A stretch of 64,000 nt of DNA from Shewanella acanthi (GTDB lineage: Bacteria > Pseudomonadota > Gammaproteobacteria > Enterobacterales > Shewanellaceae). The stretch spans positions 2,294,001-2,358,000 of the forward strand of contig NZ_CP080413.1 in assembly GCF_019457475.1 (NCBI RefSeq). Direction: 5' to 3'. Shown piece after piece: positions 37,506 to 43,680 of this stretch (the first letter of the stretch is position 1; each line of letters begins with the position of its first letter). The notes beneath the pieces were generated by a model. That model was not told the origin of the DNA, did not search any database, and saw only the letters and a program-made list of their open reading frames with translations. Made by a program: the position numbers and the translations under genes.

Positions 37506-37985
37506 CTATTCAATTGCTTTAAAACTCACTTTTTCGCCGCTAGGTGTATTTTGAAATTTTCCCAATAAATCGCCTAACCCAATTAAATATTTCTCAACTT
37601 CTATTTTTTTAAAATTATCTGTATCAAATGAGCACTCCTTAAAGACGCATGGGATATGAAAGCCAAAGCATTCCCCCTTCTCTAATCTTAAGTCGGTTTT
37701 TTGCAACATGGTCAGAACTTTTGATAAAAAATAATAGTCAATAAACTCTTCGTCTTCTAATTGACTGATAAATATTTCTTTAGTATCTGCTACTTTTTCA
37801 TAGCTGGCATTTGAAGTACTAAGAAACCAAACTTCACCATTATCAAGAATGACAAATATTTCACCAAATTTTGTAACTAAAAGAATATTAAATTCTGGAT
37901 TCCTTTTCAGAATCCACGCCCAGTACTGGAGGCAGTTCTGCCAGTCAATCCCATCTTGATCAATAGTGATATCTTCTAGATTCAT
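37506..37985 (-). CDS. Cassette gene: T6SS immunity protein Tdi1-domain (DUF1851) protein
   Basis: 159 residues. The C-terminal half matches the DUF1851/Tdi1-type immunity domain: LRLEKGECFGFHIP, FKECSFDTDNFKKIEVEKYLIGLGDLLG and the late GEKVSF. The N-terminal half has FGEIFVILDNGEVWFLST, the beta segment of the same family. Members neutralise a T6SS-delivered nuclease toxin of the Tde type and also occur as orphan immunity genes. There is no signal peptide, consistent with a cytoplasmic partner. No matching toxin lies nearby, so it would be an orphan immunity gene carried on a cassette. Confidence 0.8.
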   Translation of the reverse strand: MNLEDITIDQDGIDWQNCLQYWAWILKRNPEFNILLVTKFGEIFVILDNGEVWFLSTSNASYEKVADTKEIFISQLEDEEFIDYYFLSKVLTMLQKTDLRLEKGECFGFHIPCVFKECSFDTDNFKKIEVEKYLIGLGDLLGKFQNTPSGEKVSFKAIE

Positions 37986-37991
37986 TATTAG

Positions 37992-38093
37992 CCTAACGCC
38001 CGCATAAGGGGCTGATAATAGTTTGCTAAAATGTGAAGCGGAGCGGAACCGAGCAAACTGTTAGCAGTCCCATACTTAATGCGCTTGTTAGGT
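37992..38093 (-). repeat. attC site 4
   Basis: About 102 bases. Ends are CCTAACGCCCGC and GCGCTTGTTAGG, the classic VCR-like core pair. The arms AGTTTGCTAAAATGTGAAGC and GAGCAAACTG form an imperfect stem. Confidence 0.88.
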
Positions 38094-38627
38094 TTACTTT
38101 ATCACCAAATTCAGTTGATACTTTTTGTTAAACTCATTAATAGCACCTGACTTAATATTACTTTTACTGTCAAAACAAAAGCTATTTTCCGAGCACTCCA
38201 GAGTGGTAATCGGATCAATATCGTGAACCCCTCTAAATGAAAATACACTAGTACAACTTGTTGGTTCTTTAGTTTCTGAACCAATGCAAACAAAGGCCAT
38301 TACGGGTTTCCATTTACAAATAGTAGTAGGATCTAACTCTTGCAATGGAACTCTTATTGAATGTAATTCACCAATTATTTCAGGTCGATAATTGATTTCA
38401 AATTGTTGGGGTACATCTCTACCGAGCGCTATATGATAATTAGTACATTGGCTTAGGTGTGAGTGTGTTCTGTACTCAACCTTGATTTCATATGTTAAAG
38501 GCTTTTCAATATTTCCATGAATATCAATAAATTGTTCATCAGGATTGGCATATTTAACAAAACCTCCTTTTGATGAGCAACCAGATATTGCAACAAATAG
38601 TAATGTGATGAAGATGAACCTATCCAT
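38094..38627 (-). CDS. Cassette gene: lipoprotein, unknown
   Basis: 177 residues from the ATG at 38627 (MDRFIFITLLFVAISGCSSK), a lipoprotein signal with lipobox ISGC. The mature protein contains several cysteines (SQCTNY, TICKWK, AFVCIG, TSCTSV, LECSENSFCFD), suggesting disulfides in the periplasm. A longer frame to 38648 adds seven residues inside the attC region. No family recognised. Confidence 0.72.
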   Translation of the reverse strand: MDRFIFITLLFVAISGCSSKGGFVKYANPDEQFIDIHGNIEKPLTYEIKVEYRTHSHLSQCTNYHIALGRDVPQQFEINYRPEIIGELHSIRVPLQELDPTTICKWKPVMAFVCIGSETKEPTSCTSVFSFRGVHDIDPITTLECSENSFCFDSKSNIKSGAINEFNKKYQLNLVIK

Positions 38628-38633
38628 AGTAAA

Positions 38634-38720
38634 CCTAACGCAAAACACACGGGCGACAGGCCGCGCAGCGGGTTGGCGTCCCAGCGACCAGCGGGAGCGA
38701 GTGCTGCGTATTGTTATGCG
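38634..38720 (-). repeat. attC site 5
   Basis: About 87 bases, GC-rich. Ends are CCTAACGCAAAACAC and GTATTGTTATGCG. The stop codon of the next gene lies inside. Its base composition differs from the other sites, suggesting a cassette of different origin. Confidence 0.75.
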
Positions 38721-39157
38721 TAGCCATGCCGCTGCACCCCAGGTAATAACAGCTTTTGATAATAATTTGGGTCATGCATTTCATCCCATGCACGCAAACC
38801 AAAGAAAGCCGATAAAAACATTTGGATGTTACCCGAACCAATAACCGTAGCTCCAATCCACCCATCTGTCTCTGCTTCTCGATATGGAAGTTTGCAATTT
38901 GATATTTGTACTGGGGTATTTGCGATACGACTCCATGTCCCATTATTAAAAAGATCTTTGGTCACAAACTGAACCGAAATAGGACTGAATAGATGTTCGA
39001 TATCACAGTTTTCATCTGTATTTCGCACGGTAAAGAATGCGCATGTTATCGAATTCAAAACTTCTTTTTGTATTTCAACAATCTGTCCGAGGACCGAAGA
39101 ATCATCTTCAATTGGCACCCAAAAAATATCGCCGACTTTAGCTATCTGTCTTGACAT
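38714..39157 (-). CDS. Cassette gene: probable Imm26-like immunity protein
   Basis: 147 residues without a signal peptide. The N-terminus KVGDIFWVPIEDDSSVLGQIVEI has the GDIF-x-IP-x(n)-G-x-I/V pattern of the Imm26 family of polymorphic-toxin immunity proteins. The rest (PISVQFVTKDLFNNGTWSRI; WDEMHDPNYYQKLLLPG) is soluble. The match rests on the first 40 residues, so confidence is moderate. No adjacent toxin gene is present. Confidence 0.6.
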   Translation of the reverse strand: MSRQIAKVGDIFWVPIEDDSSVLGQIVEIQKEVLNSITCAFFTVRNTDENCDIEHLFSPISVQFVTKDLFNNGTWSRIANTPVQISNCKLPYREAETDGWIGATVIGSGNIQMFLSAFFGLRAWDEMHDPNYYQKLLLPGVQRHGYA

Positions 39158-39180
39158 GATTCTCCACTACGCATAGTCAT

Positions 39181-39281
39181 ACCAACGCCCGCTTAACAGG
39201 CGTAAAATGCTTGGCTAAAATTAGCGACGAAGGAACGCAAGCCTGCTGTTTTGCGTCCTTTGTTTAGGCACTTGTTAGGTG
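39181..39281 (-). repeat. attC site 6
   Basis: About 101 bases. Ends are ACCAACGCCCGC and GGCACTTGTTAGG. It shares GCTTGGCTAAAATTAGCGA with site 1, so those two sites are close relatives. Confidence 0.85.
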
Positions 39282-39287
39282 TACTTA

Positions 39288-39482
39288 TTAGCCAATACCA
39301 ACAATTTTAAGAGCGTTTATGCTAATAAGTAATACACCAATTATTATCAAAGCATTTGGGGAGATTGCCGTGCCTTGATTAACAAGGTTCGCTTTTAAAG
39401 CTTTTCCACGAATAACCATGTAACCTCCAATGCAAATCATAAATAGATTGATCATTACACCAGCTAATAAATATGGATCCAT
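39288..39482 (-). CDS. Cassette gene: two-helix membrane protein
   Basis: 64 residues with two hydrophobic segments (LLAGVMINLFMICIGGYMV and ALIIIGVLLISINALKI) joined by a short basic loop (RGKALKANL). No family recognised. Small hydrophobic proteins of this kind are common on integron cassettes; toxin-like function would be speculation. Confidence 0.65.
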   Translation of the reverse strand: MDPYLLAGVMINLFMICIGGYMVIRGKALKANLVNQGTAISPNALIIIGVLLISINALKIVGIG

Positions 39483-39540
39483 TAACTATTTATCCTAATG
39501 AAATTTTTGTTAGAGCAGATACTAAATTTTAACTGTACAC

Positions 39541-39639
39541 ATAACGCCTCAATCAGAGGCAAAAAACAGTTGGTTAATATTGGCGACGCAGGAGAAAAAC
39601 CAACTGTTTTTTTGTCCTGCTGAATTGACTTGTTATATT
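39541..39639 (-). repeat. attC site 7
   Basis: About 99 bases. Ends are ATAACGCCTCAATCAGAGGC and TTGACTTGTTATA. The arms AAAAACAGTTGGTT and AACCAACTGTTTTTTT form the stem. Confidence 0.85.
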
Positions 39640-39649
39640 TCAATAGCAC

Positions 39650-40339
39650 CTATTTCATTAACTCTAAATCCACCTCAGAACTTTTGGTAATACTATTAAC
39701 GTAACCGTTAATTAAAGCAACGAAAAGGTAATGAACTGTTTTTACATCCTGATGGCTTGGTTTAACATACTGACCACCTAAATAACCATTGTTATGAGTA
39801 AAGGCATTTCTGAGATCTAATAATTTTTTAGAGAAGTCATTTTTAATCGTTGGCATCTTCAATCCAAACAATGCATCCGAAAGCCTAGAGATTTGAATGG
39901 GGTCATGAAGTGTTGCTCTGAGCAATTTTTGTTTTAGCTCATCTTCTGATAGTGTTTTTTGGGAGCTTATCTTTAAGTAATTGGCATCTTTATCATTAAG
40001 TTTTTTAATGTTTGATAATGCAAGTTTTATATAGTCTGTTTTGTTGCAACAAGCACTAAATAATTCATGAATGAAACCTTCATAGACAGAAATTATACCT
40101 ACAAGCAAAGTTCCATATAAAAAAGAGTTAAGGTCAGATTCATTTTTTTGACTTTCAATTGCTTCATTTAATGAATTCATATTTTCATTGAACCTTTCAA
40201 CTGAAGATTTAAGTTCAAATAAAAGATCTATCCATTCGAAGGCATTGTCGATTTCAGCATTTAGAATGTCCATTTCTTTTTCGTGTAACTCACACTCACG
40301 TTCAAACTCTTCGAAGTCGAAATCTAAATCGTCATCCAT
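39650..40339 (-). CDS. Cassette gene: HEPN-like protein with RNAFTH motif
   Basis: 229 residues from the ATG at 40339 (MDDDLDFDFEEF), with AGGTGA upstream. The open frame runs back to 40555, but that extension passes through an attC-like site and is rejected. The N-terminus is very acidic, then a coiled-coil-prone part (about 25-70). A helical region follows with YGTLLVGIISVYEGFIHELF and LLDLRNAFTHNNGYLGG. RNAFTH fits the Rx4-6H motif of HEPN-superfamily proteins, often RNases in toxin-antitoxin or defence systems. I infer a HEPN-like protein of the group annotated near restriction and TA genes; no antitoxin is adjacent. Codon use is AT-rich. Confidence 0.6.
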   Translation of the reverse strand: MDDDLDFDFEEFERECELHEKEMDILNAEIDNAFEWIDLLFELKSSVERFNENMNSLNEAIESQKNESDLNSFLYGTLLVGIISVYEGFIHELFSACCNKTDYIKLALSNIKKLNDKDANYLKISSQKTLSEDELKQKLLRATLHDPIQISRLSDALFGLKMPTIKNDFSKKLLDLRNAFTHNNGYLGGQYVKPSHQDVKTVHYLFVALINGYVNSITKSSEVDLELMK

Positions 40340-40368
40340 GGAAATCACCTGTAGTCGAGAATGAAATA

Positions 40369-40431
40369 TAACGCTTAACAAAAGAGCCGCGTGCTTTTTT
40401 ACGCGGTCTCTTTCTGTGTATTGTTGTTTGA
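40369..40431 (-). repeat. Degenerate attC / attI-like site upstream of the first cassette
   Basis: TATAACGCTTAACAAAAGAG, then a hairpin CCGCGT GCTTTTTT ACGCGG, then CTCTTTCTGTGTATTGTTG. The left end matches the attC core; the right end lacks a clean GTTA box. It is the recombination boundary before the first cassette and could be attI or a worn attC. Confidence 0.5.
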
Positions 40432-40531
40432 TTGCCAACACTGAACCAATGCCTACTGACTCAGGCATGTAATGTGGCAATTTCCGGGAGATAGCGCGTA
40501 GGGAGAAACTGTATGACAACTCACCGCTCTG

Positions 40532-40601
40532 CCTAGAGAATAAGTAGCTGTCCACTGGAACAAATCACGACTTGTTCAGCGGCCGCTACTTATTCTCTAG
40601 G
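40532..40601. repeat. Perfect 17-bp inverted repeat forming a long hairpin
   Basis: CCTAGAGAATAAGTAGC (40532-40548) is an exact inverted copy of GCTACTTATTCTCTAGG (40585-40601). Inside, CTGGAACAA and TTGTTCAG extend the stem with one bulge. It lies in the non-coding stretch between the cassette array and creA. Confidence 0.85.
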
Positions 40602-40671
40602 TTGATAAAGAGTAGTGCGCTGTCAATGCTCCTTCCAATACCCTTTTCACATAAACACAAAAATTCTTATA

Positions 40672-40687
40672 CTGTATTAATATACAG
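40672..40687. promoter_or_regulatory. LexA (SOS) box 1
   Basis: CTGTATTAATATACAG fits CTGT-N8-ACAG exactly, with a TA flank at 5'. It overlaps the -10 of a plausible plus-strand promoter, TTCACA (40646-40651), 16 bases, TATACT (40668-40673). Confidence 0.75.
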
Positions 40688-41004
40688 CGCTTTTAGAATT
40701 TACAGCTACACTCTAAGGTATCGCGCTGTCTCCCCGTGCAAACAACATTTTATTCGTGCGCATGCGCATTTATCAGGTTAGACCAGTAAAAACGCGCACA
40801 GTTAACTACTTGTTTATGCGAAAGTTATCAGCTTTTTATCAAATATACCATCCGGAAAAACGCGCATGCGCGTTTTCCAAACCTATTATCTAACCTTTTT
40901 AGATAATATCCTGCTGATTTTAAATGACTTTAAATTATTTCCATTGAGAAAACGCGCACGAATATTGCTTTAAAACACTCAAAATAAGCGTATTTAAGAT
41001 ATGA

Positions 41005-41020
41005 CTGTATATCCATACAG
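41005..41020. promoter_or_regulatory. LexA (SOS) box 2
   Basis: CTGTATATCCATACAG also fits CTGT-N8-ACAG exactly. It is 333 bases from box 1 and, like it, has no obvious gene beside it. Confidence 0.75.
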
Positions 41021-41196
41021 TTTTCAGCTGTTATAGAGAAGCACTAAAAGTGGACGGCTAATAGATGAGATTTTGTAGGATGCCTCGTTCGTAAAGTCCC
41101 GAATGAATAAACGAGTGCGAGCAAGTTTTGGGGCGCAATTCGGTTAGCCGCTTGATCACTAGACACTTTTGCCACTAACCGATTAAAAGCATTTCA

Positions 41197-41697
41197 CTAT
41201 GGGTTATTCATCGCTGAAGTGGTTGGTGTATTTGTTAAGGCAGGACTCACCCATGCTTCGGAACCATATAACGGCACAGTTGACAGCGCATGCTTATGGC
41301 TGCCATTGGTTTCCTTGGTGGAATAGGATAAATACAATAGCGTTTGATTTTGAGCATCGAAGATACGGCGCACTTTTAAGGACTTAAATAAAATACTTAA
41401 AGACTCGGTAAACACAATTTCACCATTTTTACTCTTATCAATTTTGGCGATATCCGCTGCCGTGATGAGCCCAGTTTGACGGCAGCTGATGCTCATATCC
41501 GAGGGATCGGCAAAATCCAAATTAGCTTCGATACGGCTAATGTGGCAGGTCACGCCAGGGATTTTAGGGTCCTGCTTGGCATCGATGATCACATCCTTAG
41601 TGGTAAAAAGCCCAAGGCTAACTTTGCCGACATCATCACCGCAGCCACTTAACATCCATACACTTGATGCCAGTACTAACGTGTTAACTAGTTTCAT
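41197..41697 (-). CDS. creA: CreA family lipoprotein
   Basis: 166 residues. The N-terminus MKLVNTLVLASSVWMLSGCGDD is a lipoprotein signal (LSGC). The CreA family blocks are clear: VGKVSLGLFTTKDV, PKIPGVTCHIS, DPSDMSISCRQTG and LFKSLKVRRIFDAQNQTLLYL. CreA is a small conserved envelope protein named after its place beside creBCD in E. coli; its function is unknown. Here it stands alone, without creBCD, next to yegD. Confidence 0.92.
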   Translation of the reverse strand: MKLVNTLVLASSVWMLSGCGDDVGKVSLGLFTTKDVIIDAKQDPKIPGVTCHISRIEANLDFADPSDMSISCRQTGLITAADIAKIDKSKNGEIVFTESLSILFKSLKVRRIFDAQNQTLLYLSYSTKETNGSHKHALSTVPLYGSEAWVSPALTNTPTTSAMNNP

Positions 41698-41840
41698 GCT
41701 TTTATCCTTAATTAAATGTCCTGATGTTCAGCCAAGCCTAGTGCAAGGTTAATTGCTGCCGTTTACTTGAGTACTTCGCGTCGACGCCCAGTTTTACCTC
41801 ATAAAGCACAGGTTGAGTCGCTAACACGGCTTAAACAGCC

Positions 41841-43307
41841 CTACTGTGCGAAGCGTTTTTGCGCCCAGCGGGTCAAGCCCGCGGTCACCGAGCCGAAATG
41901 ATCCCCGACGACCACTGGCGTTTCAGGGTAGAGGCTCGTGATTTTAGCGTAAATGGCTGGGCTTCTTGCGGTGCCGCCGGTCACGTAAATCACATCAGGC
42001 TTGCACTCGATTGCATCTACTTCAAGGCTTAATTCCTCAGGCGCGAGGCCATTAGACGCAAGACTCTTGGCGGCCTGTGTTAAGGCTTGATGCATAAGGG
42101 CTTCAACCTTAACAAGCGATGGCTCTATGGCATTTTCAAAGATCTCTCGGCTCACCTCAGCGTTTAAGGTTTTTTCGATAAAATCAAGAGCCATTGCCGT
42201 GTGCTGGCTATCGGAAAGCGCAATTTTAGCACGCTCGGCGAGGCGCACAATTTGATAGCTAAGCTGCTGCTTATGCACTTTTAACAGTCGACCCAGTAAA
42301 GCCGGTTGCTCGGCATCCTTAATCAGATCGTCAATTAATTTACGGGTGCTTAAGGTCGCAAACTCCCGCTGGGCGCTGATATCGTTCACGGCCACCGCGT
42401 TCCAAAAGGGATTACTTGGCATAGGTTTGCCTGTATTCATCAACGAACCTAAACCAAAATGTGGCATAAAGGCATTCATGGCCAGCGCGATATCTAAGTC
42501 GTTCCCGCCAATACGCTGCCCGCTATGACCCAAACAATCGGCGCTCCTATTGAACTCAGCCCTATGATTTGGCCCCATTTTGACGACCGAGCAGTCGGTG
42601 GTGCCGCCTCCCACATCGACCACGAGCACGGTTTGGTTTTCCGTTAAGCTCGCCTCGTAGTCCATCCCTGCCGCAAGTGGCTCAAACAGAAAATCCACAT
42701 CGACGAAACCTGCGCGCTTTGCGGCAAGGCTTAAAATGGCTTCGGCCTGACGATTACTCTCTTCACCGCCAATGCCTTGAAAATTCACCGGACGACCGAT
42801 AACGGCGTGGGTAATGGTTGCTCTAGCTTGAGCTTGGCTATCCTGAAAATGGCTATCCTGATTAAGCACCGCCTCGGCACGTTCTTTAATGTGCTGCATC
42901 ATCAGAGTGACGATATCTTCAAAGAGTGCGACTTGTTCAGGGCGAAGCCCCGTCGCCCCTAAGAAAGATTTGGGCGATCGGACATAAAAACCTTCTTCGG
43001 GCATTTCAAGGTAAGCTTCAACGGCCTTTTCCCCCACAAACACGGCGGGGGTATCGGTATCAAGATCGAGTTCATGACGAACCATGCGGGCACGGCTCAG
43101 TTGCGCCGCGCGTTTTTTGGCGTAATCGGCCTTTTGAGCATCGGGCAGAGCACGGTACACCGCCTCCGCGATCAATTCTCGGTCCATGGCGTAAAGTGTC
43201 GATGGCAAATAAGCGGAATTGGCAGAAAGCGGCACGAGTTTTACATCATCACCCAGCATCACCCCAACGGCGCAGTTAGCACTGCCATAATCAAATCCGA
43301 CAAACAT
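41841..43307 (-). CDS. yegD: YegD, Hsp70-like chaperone family protein
   Basis: 488 residues. It has the actin/Hsp70 ATPase fold: FVGFDYGSANCAVGV at the N-terminus (phosphate 1), VLVVDVGGGTTDCSVVKMG near residue 230 (phosphate 2), and VIYVTGGTARSPAIY near residue 450 (adenosine motif). It lacks the C-terminal peptide-binding domain of DnaK, as YegD does. No DnaJ or GrpE partner is nearby. The in vivo client is unknown. It faces away from ppk across 370 bases. Confidence 0.92.
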   Translation of the reverse strand: MFVGFDYGSANCAVGVMLGDDVKLVPLSANSAYLPSTLYAMDRELIAEAVYRALPDAQKADYAKKRAAQLSRARMVRHELDLDTDTPAVFVGEKAVEAYLEMPEEGFYVRSPKSFLGATGLRPEQVALFEDIVTLMMQHIKERAEAVLNQDSHFQDSQAQARATITHAVIGRPVNFQGIGGEESNRQAEAILSLAAKRAGFVDVDFLFEPLAAGMDYEASLTENQTVLVVDVGGGTTDCSVVKMGPNHRAEFNRSADCLGHSGQRIGGNDLDIALAMNAFMPHFGLGSLMNTGKPMPSNPFWNAVAVNDISAQREFATLSTRKLIDDLIKDAEQPALLGRLLKVHKQQLSYQIVRLAERAKIALSDSQHTAMALDFIEKTLNAEVSREIFENAIEPSLVKVEALMHQALTQAAKSLASNGLAPEELSLEVDAIECKPDVIYVTGGTARSPAIYAKITSLYPETPVVVGDHFGSVTAGLTRWAQKRFAQ

Positions 43308-43680
43308 CGCTTTACTCCAACAATCAAAAAGCCGTCCAAACTATCACAAAACACCCTATTCCCAAAGCGGCTAATGCTAAGACCCAATGATTACCTAAGG
43401 GAATGGGTACAGATAATTGAGGCATCGCGTGTCAAACCACTAAGTCATTTAGCGCGTAAGCAGGCTTAAATAATTCAGTCACATCAGTGTCATACATGTC
43501 ATATTTCTGAAATAGCTAGCCCTTATCTTCAGACCTCGATAAGCTGTTAATGTTTATGTACTTTATACGGTACACCTAAGTTGATGAGCCATTAAATCTG
43601 CTGGAATTAAATGCCATTGCCAAGGTTGCAATGAATGCTATTGTATATTTGCCATGACGCTTGCTAAAAGGAGCTGTGCA
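43308..43680. other. Divergent regulatory region between yegD and ppk
   Basis: About 370 bases without a gene. It contains a candidate PHO box at 43475-43492 and AAGGAG at 43669-43674, which sets the ppk start. Confidence 0.5.
43475..43492 (+). promoter_or_regulatory. Candidate PHO box upstream of ppk
   Basis: CAGTCAC, ATCA, GTGTCAT compares with the consensus of two CTGTCAT-like 7-mers spaced by four bases; each half matches at 6 of 7 positions, counting C or T as equivalent at the last. It lies about 190 bases upstream of the ppk start. ppk belongs to the Pho regulon in several proteobacteria. Confidence 0.4.

Larger units (their letters stand above)
35932..40431 (-). mobile_element. Integron gene-cassette array without integrase in the window
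   Basis: Eight small genes, all on the minus strand, alternate with seven recognisable attC sites; a degenerate eighth site lies upstream. The sites are about 70-104 bases, begin with TAACGCC or AACGC and end in TTGTTA or similar on the plus strand, and several gene stop codons lie inside or at the edge of a site. This one-gene-one-site pattern is the hallmark of integron cassettes. No integrase reading frame occurs between metC and creA, so in this window it is a cluster of attC sites lacking the integrase. The genes look AT-richer than their neighbours. The attI-like side would be at the right (about 40.4 kb). Confidence 0.85.
40432..41196. other. Non-coding stretch with SOS boxes and palindromes
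   Basis: About 765 bases with no convincing gene. It holds the 17-bp inverted repeat, two LexA boxes, repeated AAAACGCGCA motifs (near 40789, 40855 and 40950) including the palindrome GAAAAACGCGCATGCGCGTT, a short hairpin ATTATCTAA / TTTAGATAAT (about 40885-40909), and an imperfect palindrome at about 41050-41155 with CGGCTAA / TTAGCCG ends. A position next to attI would be expected to hold an integrase gene, but none is found. Confidence 0.7.

Noticed and set aside
40340..40555. N-terminal extension of the HEPN-like cassette gene
   Set aside because: It crosses the attC-like site; the ATG at 40339 has AGGTGA upstream.
40572..40781. 69-residue plus-strand frame in the SOS-box region
   Set aside because: It runs through the inverted repeat and the LexA box and has no start signal; not a gene.
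40762..40896. 44-residue frame (MRIYQVRP...) as an integrase remnant
   Set aside because: No integrase motif and no ribosome-binding site.
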